Assembly: GCA_950295325.1 (NCBI GenBank)
Contig: OX485805.1
Location: 62,501 to 126,500, forward strand
Origin: Polytrichum commune
Lineage: Eukaryota > Streptophyta > Polytrichopsida > Polytrichales > Polytrichaceae
DNA: 64,000 bases
Reading direction: 5' to 3'
How positions within the stretch are numbered: the first letter of the stretch is position 1; each line of letters begins with the position of its first letter. Below are positions 24,436 through 34,999 of the stretch, in pieces. A program made the position numbers and the translations under genes. The notes under the pieces are model-generated. The model was not told where the DNA came from, ran no database searches, and saw nothing but the letters and a program-made list of their open reading frames with translations.

Positions 24436-25899
24436 CGTAGTTGTTCAGGGTTGCTTCCCACGGGTAGGTCACTTAGTGCATTTTAAAAACGACGTGCGGC
24501 ATAATATAGAGAGGATTGAAATCATTTGAAATAAAAATTATAAAGGAATTCCAAATAATGAAGGGGCCATTAAATGTAGACAATCCCATTATAAGTAAGT
24601 TAGATGGACATAAAATGTGGGCCATTATTTTTTTGTAAAATTAATATAGGGGCTGAAGATAAGGTTCCTAGAAGGTATGTTTAGTATAATGTTTGCTATG
24701 GTCTCCTATGTGTTTTCTTCATAACTTTGTTTGCAATGATATTATTGTTTGCACCCTTCTTTGTTTCCATGGTTTCCCTTAACAGGAAGTAGATTAGCTT
24801 TTATTACTTAAAAGGAATATAGAGTACAAAAAATTGCAGTGACTTGGACAATATAAGTAATGGAAGGGTGCAAACAAATGGGCCATTTTTGAAATTCAAG
24901 TAATTATAGGGAGGCTTTAATTCAACCCTTGAAGGTAAATAGCCCCAAAACAAAAAACCCTGAGCCGCACATGGTGCACAAAAATGCCTTAGAGTGACCT
25001 ACCCGTGTGGCTTCCATATAGAACACCATCTACTGTAATTTGTGCCTCATTTCCTAATAAGATATGTTGTTTAATATATGTGGAGGGATCATCCAACAAC
25101 AAAGTGATTGCTTAAATGGCTTCATATAATGTTGAACTCCACATATTAGTATTTGATAGCTTCATATTTGTATACATGGTGCTTCTCTCATTTACTATCA
25201 CTATATTCAATATTTGTAGACTTTATCTTGTCTCAACTAAATATATGAACAACAACAACATTGTCTAATGTTTGGGTCGTCCTACCTAAACCATCTTCAT
25301 ATGAGTTCTTAATTGGGTTCTTCAGCAAAAACACCCGCTTCAATATATTTGTATCTCATAAATATGTAAACTTGTAAATAAGTATGTTAATGTTCCATCA
25401 TGCTATAAATCAAACAACATCTTTGTTGCTTTTCGCAAACAACAATGATATTAAGTTGTCAACACTTAATATTGCATAATTCCATATTATAATGAATGAC
25501 ACTACATAAACTTGTATAATTAGATTTAGTTCAATGGTATGTGTTAACGGATCCATCGTAGGCTATAGCATTGTCCTTTACCAACAACCTTCATAGATAA
25601 TTACAATATATAACTCGAAACCATTCATTGTGTAAATGGTTACCATAGTTATATTATTCCATTATGTAATTGCCTACGAGGATTGCAATATAATTATTAA
25701 ATACTCCTCTTAGTCTAGTATCTATCATTCTCGATTCATGCATATGTGTAGATTACTAAAATTACAAAACCAATACAGTTTCATTATTTGATATTAGCAA
25801 ATCCATCGGGGGACCATTAAATTAAAAACCTTAGGCTATAAAGGTTTTTTAGTATCCTCAAGGATGGTATGGGATAGGTGGCTAAAGGATACCCACCTG

Positions 25900-26330
25900 C
25901 GAGGCCTATCGACCGTCGATGGGCCTGGGGCTCTCCAATGGCTCAGATTGTGTATTCGTTTGGGCCATGGAGCGCCCCGTGACACGTGGCGGCCATGAGC
26001 CGAACGGACACGAAAGGCGCCGGCCCGAATGGGTCCCGCCCTTGAGTGACCTTCCCCCTTTCACTCTCCCCTCCGCACTTTCTCCTTCTCTCTCCTCCGC
26101 TCCAAGCTCCTCCTCCTTTGTACGTTCCTCATACTTTCTGGAGGCGCCGCCGCTCTTGAAAGCGCCGCCTCCTCCCTTGCATTCTCTCTCTCCTTGTCGA
26201 ACTCGCATTCCCTCTCTCCTTCCCTCTTCATCATTATCTCATTCTCTCTTTCACTCCTCTTCTTCTTTTGATCTATTTTGTTGTTCATTGAGTGCGCATT
26301 GACCGAGTTCTGAGTGTAGTATGAGTTTAG
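25900..26330 (+). promoter_or_regulatory. Candidate promoter and CT-rich leader of the ParB/FCP1-like gene
   Basis: A GC-rich island begins with TGGGCC words (site II-like) at about 25920 and 25961, a CCAAT at about 25934, and GACACGTGGC at 25981-25990, which contains the G-box/ABRE core ACGTGGC. A CT-rich tract (26040-26270) typical of plant 5' leaders follows, then TTTAGGGTTTG near 26327 (telo-box-like). An acceptor immediately precedes the ATG at 27703, which fits a 5'-leader intron of roughly 1.3 kb between this region and the coding exons. Transcription itself is inferred. Confidence 0.45.
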
Positions 26331-26549
26331 GGTTTGTTTTTGTATTAAAGTCTATACATTTTAGCCATTTCAGAACGTCTTTGTTGTTTTGGAGTGTGAG
26401 TGTTGTTTCAAAGTGGTTGTGTCAGTTCCTCCTGGTCTTAGAAACATTCATGTGTGAGTGTAGAGTGATTTCGGAATTAGAATGATTGTTCGAAAATCAG
26501 GATGCATGTGTGGCCTTCAGATAGCTTCTTTGTTCATGTTTGTAAACAC

Positions 26550-26710
26550 TTGTTACATTCAGAGTGAATGTTTGTGAGGGATTGTTTAATTCTGAGTGAA
26601 TGTTTGTGAGGGATTGTTAATTCTGAGTGAATGTTTGTGAGGGATTGTTTAATTCTGAGTGAATGTTTGTGAAAGCTTCTTCAATTCAGAGTGAATGTTT
26701 GTGAGGCGTT
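26550..26710. repeat. Tandem repeat, ~32-bp unit, five copies
   Basis: GAGTGAATGTTTGTGAGG occurs at about 26562, 26594, 26625, 26657 and 26689, with GATTGTTTAATTCT between copies. It lies in the presumed leader intron of the downstream gene. Confidence 0.85.
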
Positions 26711-26996
26711 CTTAGTTTTCTGATATCCAATCCTTTCTAGAATCAGCTTCCAAGACTAGCTTGTTAGAACTGCTTCCAACAGCAGCTTGTTGTGTAGTTT
26801 GCAAAGCAAGGTGATTTCTTCAACTTCTTTATGTGTGTCAATTTCTTTAGAGTTTCGCAGCATCTACAATGCATAAGCATTGTATATGCTGCGTAAACAC
26901 ATTATAAAGGTCTCTGGAATCAAAAGTGTTTCGAGAGACGACCCAAACTTCAGTTTGAAACCCTAAAACACTAAACTCTGCAGCTGGTTTGGGTAG

Positions 26997-27678
26997 AGCG
27001 ACCCAAACTCTCCAGCTGGTTTGGATCGTTCGACCCAAACTCTAAAGATGGTTTGGGTCGTTCGACCCAAACTAGCAGATGCTCTGGGTCGTGGGCGCCA
27101 ATCCATCTGCAGAGTTTGGGTCGCTCGACCCAAACCATAAGCATTGTTTGGGTCTAGGGTTTAGCCAAACTCCGCATCAAATGTTCATTTATAATTAATT
27201 TAATCATCATCTTGGGTGAATATCTAACCCTATCGACCCAATCCATCTGCAGAGTTTGGGTCGTTCGACCCAAACAGCGCATGAAATGGTAATTCATAAT
27301 TTAGGTAATCATCATCTTGGGTATGATCTAAGGCCATAGCCGATCATCCATACCGCTACAAAGTTTGGGTCGAACGACCCAAACTTTGCGTAAATTTTTA
27401 CTGCTTACGAACAATACTTACACTTATAAACAACAACTCAAACACCCAAGCAATAATGAAATGACCCACAACTAGAACAGTAGCTCGTGATGATTGTTGT
27501 ATCCATGAACTTAAAGATTGGTTTTCGTAGCCAAATAATATATTATTCATTAGCCATTGTAGGCACAGGTTTGGGTCGTTCGACCCAAACCTGTGAAAAG
27601 TAACCCCATATATAAATGTTACTAAACCCAGACATAAGCCTATATGATTTGAAAGAGTTTGGGTCGCCCGACCGAAAC
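26997..27678. repeat. Cluster of eight dispersed 22-bp palindromes upstream of the ParB/FCP1-like gene
   Basis: Copies of the GTTTGGGTCG palindrome start near 26997, 27026, 27052, 27116, 27257, 27364, 27569 and 27657. The central two bases vary (AG, TT, CT, AA, CC) and the arms are mostly perfect. Unlike the array at 21.6-22.5 kb, the sequence between copies is unique, so each is an independent short palindrome. The last ends 25 bp before the ATG at 27703. Confidence 0.92.
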
Positions 27679-27702
27679 TAACATATGTATTTCTACTTGC
27701 AG

Positions 27703-30700
27703 ATGCCCCCCAAGAAAAGACCTGGAGAACGATGGTTCAAGCCGGCACCAGACGCGATCTGGCAGGAGCACGAAACTCCTAAAAACCAATCCTACGTAGC
27801 AAAAGAAGACCTTGTAATTGCATGGTCCTTTCTTGTAGTAAAGGCAGCTCAATTCAAAATCCTCCTTGTTTTGAAGGTTGGCACGGAGGAGCAACACACA
27901 TGGGATGCTTTGACGGGATGGGAGGTGGCATCAGTTCATGCTCTAGGAGAGCACGTTGACGTCATCCTGGAAAACTCTTCTCTGGAAAATGTGCACATGT
28001 TCATGCATGAGCAAGCCGAGCCATTCGATCCGGTATACGTGAAGGAATCCTGCGCTGAGCCAGACATTGTTAAACCGGATACAATCTTCATAGATGCGAT
28101 CATTTCAAACACGAAGGTTGCAACCAGGTTCACTAAACTTAAGCAGGCAATCAACGCAATAAACAAGACCCAGCAAAGCAAGTCAAAATCTCAACAAGCT
28201 GTGAGGCGCAAGGCGACTGCTGAAGAGGGCGCAGGGTCGTCAAGACCTCAAACAGTGAGGAAGCCCCGACCGGTTCCAGCTGACTCGAGGAGAACAACAC
28301 CTACGGCAACTCCTGCTGATAGTGAAACACCGACGCCATCACAAAGCCGGCAGACGACACCATCTAAGAGGCCGAGAGAGTCAGTATCTGCCATGACAGA
28401 TGAGCCTGTTTCACCGGAGCTACGTATGCCCAAGCCCGGGGAAGGAGTGGAGCCATCGGAGATCCAGAAAATACTCAACAATTTTGACACCAAGTGTTTA
28501 CATTGTTTTTTCATGGGCAGAGAATTCAAGTTTGATGTCAACATCGCACAATGCCACCTAGCGCCACCAGAGAAGTGCGTTCGGGCAAAGGAAGATGCGT
28601 ATGTTGATTGGTTAATCGCCCAGATGGTGAGCGACTAGTTTAAACATGATAGGCAGACTATTGTTGTCATGCCTCAGGGACACAAAAGAATGCCTACACC
28701 GGATATGTGGCCTTCTATAGAGAAAGGCGATTTTTGGCTGATTGACGGTCAGCACAGTGTTGAAGCTTCAAAGAAACTTCAACTGATGACGGAGTGGAAT
28801 GATCCTAATGGTCTAAAGGAAAAATTGAAGGTATGGAAGGCATTGGTCGTGTGGTCGGACGACGAAACCCGGCTGAGCGATATCTCCCGCTATTTCAACA
28901 TGAATAACAAGAAGCGGGCATATCAAGCTTCTTGGATTAGGAACATCATGGCATCGCGGGATGTGTGGGAGTTCTACGGCCGGCCTCCCAAGGAAAGGGA
29001 GAATGCAAAAGACAAGAATCCAAAGTGGGAGGTGAGCATTGTTTCTCAAACAGAGTTTGGGTCGCTTGACCCAAACTTTGGGTTTCTTCATACAGTTTGG
29101 GTTGCTCGACCCAAACTTTGCGTTTCTTCATACAGTTTGGGTCGCTCGACCCAAACCTTGTGTTTCTTCATACAGTTTGGGTCGCTCGACCCAAACCTTG
29201 TGTTTTAGTTTGTGTTTGTCTACGCAGTTTGTTGTTCATCATTTTTCTTCTTTGTTTGGAAACAACATATTGAGAATTAACACGCATTCTATGCTCTTGT
29301 GCAGCTTTTCAAATACCAAATGATAAACAAGTTCTCCTCAATTGACAATTCAAGTCACAAGCAAAAGAAGTACAATGAGCTAAGAGGAGAGATCTACTTG
29401 ATTACATCATCCGACATGGTTTGGCAGAAGTGGAAGACAGTGTTTGAGAAACACGAGACAGGGGATCTCATGGATCCTGACACATGCAACCTCTTCAACT
29501 CGTCCTCTCGATTCAAGGCGATGAAGCCTCTCATGAGAGAATTCTTTAGAAGTCTGCAGGGTCTTTCGGAGGCGGAAATGGGGAAGGCGGCAACGCACAT
29601 CTTGCACAACAACCCGACCCCTAAGAGATTTTGGGTGTAGCCCAAAATAGTCTTCACCAAGCCGAAATCCTTTGTTCCTTCATGCTACACAATGAAGGAA
29701 TGGGCGGAGAATAGGAAGAAGAAAACAACGATCGTCCAGGAGCTGCAGAAGCTAATCCCGGAAAAGAACATTTTTGTCGATGACGAGGTGAACGAGGTGA
29801 ACTGGAGAGCGTTCAAGGCTGAATACAACTTCACCAGTGCATCCATGGCAGCTCTGATCAGGGAGGCAGGAGAAGACTTCCTAAAGTCAAAACTGGTGAA
29901 GGGTGGGAAGAACCTGGTTCTTCCAGAACACTCGACGCGTGCCTTCTCAAACTTTATAAAGGAGAAGAAGATTGTAAGTTTTGAGGGGGATGCGCATTTC
30001 AACCTTGTCGCTTTTGACCCTATTAAAATCCAGGGATGGCCCGGCCTTGATTCCAGGAAAGAAATACGAGTAAAAGCAGCGGACCGGTTCCCCTTTGGTA
30101 TAATAGACTTCCGGAGCATTCCTGGGAGTACGTTTGAGGGCACAATGGGTACACCCTTCTACGAGCCCTTCATGTCGAAGTTCGTGGAGTATGCAAGCCC
30201 TAAGCTTAGGGAGGTCGATATGTGGCTGTGGATAGTAGAGGATAGGAGAGCAGAGCAGGTGTATGAAATTGTGAGGAAATTGCAGCCTGAGTATGCGGTG
30301 TCTAAGTCTCACTACATTGCTGCACCGGCGGAGGGGGTGTACACGACACTAAAGGACAAGAAAACCAAAGTCATGAATTTGTTGTGCTTGTACTTTGTGT
30401 TCAAAGCAACCTTGCTAAAGGTGGAGAACCACCCCATAACCCGGATGCAGAAACTATTCCAAGTTCCAGAAGGCCTGGGCGCAAGTAAGTCCCTCTACGA
30501 CGAGGCAAAATATGCCATATACCATTCGGACGAGTTGCGGATGGAATTCTATCTCCGAATAATGAGGGCCTTGACGAGAAGAGGGGACTGTATATTCAAC
30601 GTCTTCGGCGGCACCAAGCCCGTCTTCGCTGGCATGGTAAGCTCCTTACCATAATTGTTTTCATAGTTTGGGTCGAGCGACCCAAACTAACACCGATGCT

Positions 30701-33616
30701 AGTTTGGGTCGCTCGACCCAAACTATAACCTTTGCAATTGATATTAGGTCTTGTATGTACTTCCCCTTTTCGGTGGAATCACATGTTATGCCATATAATA
30801 ACATCTGGTGGGATTTCTGCAGATGCTGGGGCTGAACGTGTACAGCTATGTAGACCTTAATGACATCCAATTCTACAAGGCCCAAAAATCATTGGCGAAG
30901 AAGATGGATATACTAGACTGGATCCCTGGGAGCTACGCCGAGGAGACTGTTGAAGGGGGTGAGAGCCCGCTGGATAAGGCGAGGCGTGTCAACCCTGAAG
31001 AATTGGCCATAAAGGTTCCAGTTGCTGTACCAGAGCCTCTGGTCCAAGTGCATCCAGGCACATCCTCTTGGCGACCGCGTGACGAGGAGGAGGAGGAGGA
31101 TGAGGAGGTGGAAGAGGAGGAAGAAGAGGCTAAAGTGGAGGGCGAGGTCGAAGAAGGGGGAACAGGCTTCACTCAAGAATCTGAAGCCCCTCAACGAAAG
31201 AAGGCAATGCGGGTAGCAACTCCACAAAGTAAGTTGGTGCCCGTCCTGACGGTTGATGATGCCCGCGACATGTACTCCAGGGATGCGACTGCCGCGTTCA
31301 GGGAGAGGAGGAAACTAAAAGGCAAGAAACTCTATGGCGACTATGCCATCGAGGAGACAATTGCCATTAGCAGCGAAGACGAGGACGACATGGAGCTCGC
31401 GAAACGGCTCAGGTCGGACCCTCCCTCTCCAGGTGCCTTCGCAGGGATGGTGAAGGTGAAGCCGGAAGTCCTCACCGTGCAAGAAGCCAACGAGAAGATG
31501 TTAAGGGACGAAGAACAACGCGTCCGCTTGCAAAAGGCCGCTGCTGAAGAACCCTCAGTGCGGAACGAAGTGGCAGAGCTAAGGGCTCTCTTATTGGAGC
31601 AAGAGCGACTGCGGGCATTGGCGCAACCTCCAACTAGTGCGGACTTGATCACGCAAGTGATTCGAGGCATGTGGGCGCAGGGTTTGGTGGTGGCTCCCCC
31701 GGGCTCATTTCCACACTTGCCCCCCGGCTTCCCTCCCCAGAACATTCCTCCGCAGCCCGTGCCACAATCCTCCTTCAGCTTTCAGCACATGGTTCCCCCC
31801 CACGTCCGTCCGTATCCGCCGGTTCAACAAGCGGATGACCCCAATATATGGCGCCTTCCCGGGTCTTCTAGACCTGTGACCCCCCCACCACTTCGGCCGC
31901 CCCTGGTGATCCCCCCGCCCCATCAGCAGGACGACCCCCACATGTTTGGGTCGTCCGACCCAAACCCGCCCCCCCTTACAGTGCAACAAGGCCAATCTCA
32001 TGATGCACGAGAGTTTGGGTCGGCCGACCCAAACCCCGTTACCGCTCAGTCTTCAATGGACCAGCATGGGTCTGAAAGAGACACACCCATGCCTGATGTT
32101 GAAGGTCCTCGAGGGCCTGGTGATACCTCTACTCCTATCCCAATCGATGAACCTATGCATGATGCACATGCGGAGGTTGGGTTAGGAGAAGGTCCTGACA
32201 CTGAGCGCTTGCAGGAGAGGGGTGCTGACATCGTCGGAGAAGGCGGTGGCAAGAGAGAACGACAAGCGGAGGCGGTGGAGGCTTCCATGGCGTCCAGGCA
32301 TGACCAGGGAGAGGTAATACACTGAGACCTCCTCAGTTTGGGTCGCTCGACCCAAACTCCTGGTCTATTGTCTTGTTGCCGTGGTCGTGTCCCCCCTAGC
32401 TAGGAGGAACTGCCCCCACCCCGTCCATCCGCTCTCGCATCCCTTCAGCCCCCCCCCCCCGACGATCACTAACGTCGCCCGTCCCACGATTTTACTCGAA
32501 CTTGGAGGCGTGCACACAATTTTGTAGATGTTGAATTAGGATAGTTTGAACGGATCGTTCAACGCGGCTTCGCACCCCTAGGCATTTTGTACATAGAGCA
32601 TTGCAAACAATAAAATTATTATTTTGTGCCCTTATGTTTGTTTTCGTGTTCAAATGTATATTTTTTCCTCTTGCCCCCTCTTGCATTTGTATGGCCGCCT
32701 ATGCATAGTGGTTCTTGTATTTTTCACAGAAAATATTGTATTCACTTTAAGTGGACATAGCATGACATAGTCTTCCCCCGCCTTATGTCGCTCGTCTCCA
32801 CAGGGATCGGAGCATAGCGTCGCGGCTCCCCGCCGGGCCTCTCCAAGAAGCGAGGAAGGTAGCGCGATGGTCCCCCCCATTTTACCCGTTCCACCTTTGC
32901 CGCCTAAGACCCGGTTCCTGGTGTTAGACCTCAACGGGGTCCTCGTCCAATGCGTTCATTGCCCGAGGACACCCACGGTGGCCTTTTGCAAACCCGAGGA
33001 CGCGAATTACGACGGGCCGCCCACGTTCATAAAGAGCAAGCTAGTTCACCTCCGCCCGTGGCTTCGGACCTTCCTCCAGATCGCCCAACAACGATGGTGG
33101 GTGGTCGTGTGGAGCTCCATGAAGGCCGAGAACACCAATGCAGTCGTGGAGTTCATCTTCAAGGGCATCGAGCCCCCCTGCATGGTCCTAGCACAGGAAG
33201 CCTGTAGAATATTGTACACACCGGACGGCAAAGTCGTCAAAAAACCAAACAACCCCGCTTCCCCCCAATACCTCAAGGTCTTGAAGCCCATTTTTTGGGA
33301 CCAGCGTCCGTCATTGATAGGTGTCCCCTACGACGTCCGTCCCACCCGGGAGAACACGCTCATGGTGGACGACAGCGCCGCAAAGAACATGTTGAACCCG
33401 ACGGCCAACTTAATAGTTTGCCCTACGTGGACGGTCGAGAAGGTCCGGGACCGATTTTTGTTAGACCTTAGTAAATACCTCCAGGCGCTCAGGGGAAGCG
33501 GACTACCTGTAAACAATTTTGTTAGGAATAATCCGATAGGCGAGAGATACTTGGATCCACGAGACCATTTGTACAGAGAGTTGTTCTCTCACGCGAAATT
33601 TAACAAGCTCATTTGA
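27703..33616 (+). CDS. Large protein with ParB/Srx-like module and C-terminal FCP1/HAD phosphatase-like domain; two in-frame TAGs
   Basis: Exons 27703-29031, 29305-30636, 30823-32313 and 32804-33616 are all joined by phase-0 GT-AG introns, giving 1654 codons. Exon 1 holds a Ser/Thr/Pro-rich linker and then DFWLIDGQHSVEASKK (about residues 343-358), which resembles the core helix of ParB/sulfiredoxin-like domains (GxHR...A). A segment DETRLSDISRYFN follows. Exon 2 reads as a globular domain that I do not recognise. Exon 3 has an acidic run, charged helices and a Pro-rich tail. Exon 4 has the FCP1/NIF-type HAD pattern: LVLDLNGVLV (about 1424-1433), HLRPWLRTFL, VVWSSMKAEN, a WDQ motif and LMVDDSAAKNM. 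The canonical DxDx(T/V) is DLNGV, so the second acidic residue is Asn. TAG codons interrupt exon 1 (28636-28638, codon 312) and exon 2 (29638-29640, codon 555), with coding character continuing in the same frame. It may be a recent pseudogene, or the stops may be read through or be sequence errors. That exon 4 belongs to the same gene is inferred from phase and frame continuity upstream of its first ATG. Confidence 0.6.
29055..29196. repeat. Four 22-bp palindromes in intron 1 of the ParB/FCP1-like gene
   Basis: Four copies at ~40-bp spacing (starting 29055, 29095, 29135, 29175), separated by TTGTGTTTCTTCATACA-type spacers. Two have one arm mismatch (CGCTTGACCC; GGGTTGCTCG). They begin 23 bp downstream of the 5' splice site. 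Confidence 0.93.
30666..30723. repeat. Two 22-bp palindromes in intron 2 of the ParB/FCP1-like gene
   Basis: Perfect copies at 30666-30687 (centre AG) and 30702-30723 (centre CT), beginning about 30 bp downstream of the 5' splice site. Confidence 0.93.
31944..32034. repeat. Two 22-bp palindromes inside exon 3 (coding)
   Basis: Perfect-armed copies at 31944-31965 (centre TC) and 32013-32034 (centre GC) lie within the Pro-rich coding region. They are translated as FGSSDPNP and FGSADPNP. The frame stays open on both sides. Confidence 0.9.
32336..32357. repeat. 22-bp palindrome in intron 3 of the ParB/FCP1-like gene
   Basis: A perfect copy with centre CT, 22 bp downstream of the 5' splice site at 32313/32314. 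Every intron of this gene carries at least one copy close to its 5' end. Confidence 0.92.
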
Positions 33617-33623
33617 GGCAGCA

Positions 33624-33650
33624 CGTGTGTGTGTGTGTGTGTGTGTGTAT
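33624..33650. repeat. (GT)n microsatellite
   Basis: A run of about 12 GT dinucleotides just after the stop of the phosphatase-like exon. Confidence 0.9.
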
Positions 33651-33757
33651 GCGCCCGCCCACTTTGTGTAATATATGCTTCATATGTATCTTGATTTTCA
33701 CGCGCTCTAGCAAACCCTCTTCCTTTGGGTTTTGTTTCGTTTCCTTTTTTGCGCCAG

Positions 33758-34547
33758 CGTTTGGAGCCCTCGATTGACATCGTCAGCGAGTCAGAGTTGG
33801 GGAGCTTCTTCTACGAGACCGTTTACGACGCCGCGTCAACCATTGACTACTCCAAGGAGCCTATTGACGCCGGCGTCGTCGATAGCCCCCCACCCAAGCA
33901 AATCTTACGGCGATCTCCGTCCCCGTCGCCGCTCAAGGGCATAAATCGCAAATGCGTCCGGACATCCCCCTCTCCGCCCGGCGGAAGTATTACACCTCAA
34001 CGGCGGCTGCGGATGGACGCACGGCCAACGAAGAGTGGAGCCCTTCCTATTCCTTTGCGGGACGCCTTGCCCCTCCTTGCCAACTCCGATGGGAACGCCC
34101 CCGGTGACAAGGTGAACCCCCCCCCCCTCTAAAACATGGTTAACCGCGCGTTACAATCATTTTGCACTTAAAAAATGATCGTGTGACACGTTTGGGTCTT
34201 CCTCCCTAAACTAACACATGTGGTCTTGCAATGACGCGTTGCAGGTTGCTCCCACCCGTAAACCTATGCGGTCTAGTGCGTCCATCGAGTTCGAGCGTAT
34301 GTACGCCATGACCAGAAATGCGAGACAATCCACTTCATCGTATTCGAATTCTTCGACGTATATTTCGGGCGGCCGACGGACTCCAAAATGTCTTATGGAT
34401 GGCGGTCACCCCAAGAATGGCTATAGTCGCGGGGCGGAGATTTTCAGGAATGTTGAAGCAATGCGAGCAAAAGAAGCCGCAGCAAAAGAAAAAGAGGCAA
34501 AAGATAAAAAAGCAAAAGAAAAAGAGGCAATCTCCGAGGCTAGATAG
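33758..34547 (+). CDS. Two further phase-0 exons encoding a basic, Ser/Pro-rich protein segment
   Basis: Exon 33758-34111 (acceptor GCGCCAG, donor AAG/GTGAAC) and exon 34245-34547 (acceptor TTGCAG) are both phase 0. They encode RLEPSIDIVSESELGSFFYE, a Ser/Pro/Arg-rich middle (RRSPSPSPLKG), and a C-terminal Lys/Glu/Ala helix (KEAAAKEKEAKDKKAKEKEA) ending in TAG. The compatible phase suggests they are the 3' end of the ParB/FCP1-like gene. In that case exon 4 must splice out before its TGA, for example at CCT/GTAAAC near 33508. Alternatively they are a separate gene with an unseen 5' exon. A degenerate palindrome (GTTTGGGTCTTCCTCCC) lies in the intron between them near 34190. No family recognised. 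Confidence 0.45.
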
Positions 34548-34669
34548 GCCATAGTAGGCGTAGGGTTTTGGGCCATAGGCAACATCATTTTGGGTCGCAC
34601 TATCCAATGTATGTGTGGTGTTAGCATGCTATGCATTTTACATGCCATACTTTGTATGTTTTTTTTGCA

Positions 34670-34990
34670 ATAATATAAGTGTCACATGATTTCCCCTTCA
34701 ATATGGTCCAAGGTTTGGATTGCCCTAACTAAACCATCACAAATATGAGTTTGGAATATTTTGTATGTTATATTATATTGGTTCACATAGTTCCCCTTCA
34801 ATATGGTCTAAGGGTTTGGAGTGCCCTACCTAAAACATATTCATACAAGATCTCATATTTTGTGTGCGATAATATGAATGTTTTAAGATTTCCCCTTCAA
34901 TTTGGCCTAAGGTTTGGATTGCGCATCCTAAACAATCCCAAATATGAGTTATTAATGGGGTTCTTGTTCTAAATACCCGACACAAAGTGT
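34670..34990. repeat. Degenerate ~100-bp tandem repeat, three copies
   Basis: TTTCCCCTTCAAT(A/T)TGG(T/C)C followed by a GGTTTGGATTGCCCTAACTAA-like word recurs near 34690, 34790 and 34885. The GTTTGG...CCTAAAC word is a decayed relative of the 22-bp palindrome. The last copy (CATATGAG-like, then TTAATGGGGTTCTTG) also resembles 25270-25340. Confidence 0.6.
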
Positions 34991-34999
34991 TCGCATCTT

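Larger units (their letters stand above)
22926..25899. other. Non-coding AT-rich stretch with an interstitial telomere tract
   Basis: No gene is supportable. At 24404-24435 there is a short tract of CCCTAAA repeats degrading to CCCTACA. Short GACACTAAAT/ATTTAGTGT words recur (near 23970 and 24170). A degenerate relative of the 22-bp palindrome occurs at about 25273 (GTTTGGGTCGTCCTACC). Confidence 0.5.

Noticed and set aside
34335-34648. Phe/Cys-rich minus-strand frames
   Set aside because: Antisense to the Lys/Glu-rich exon at 34245-34547.
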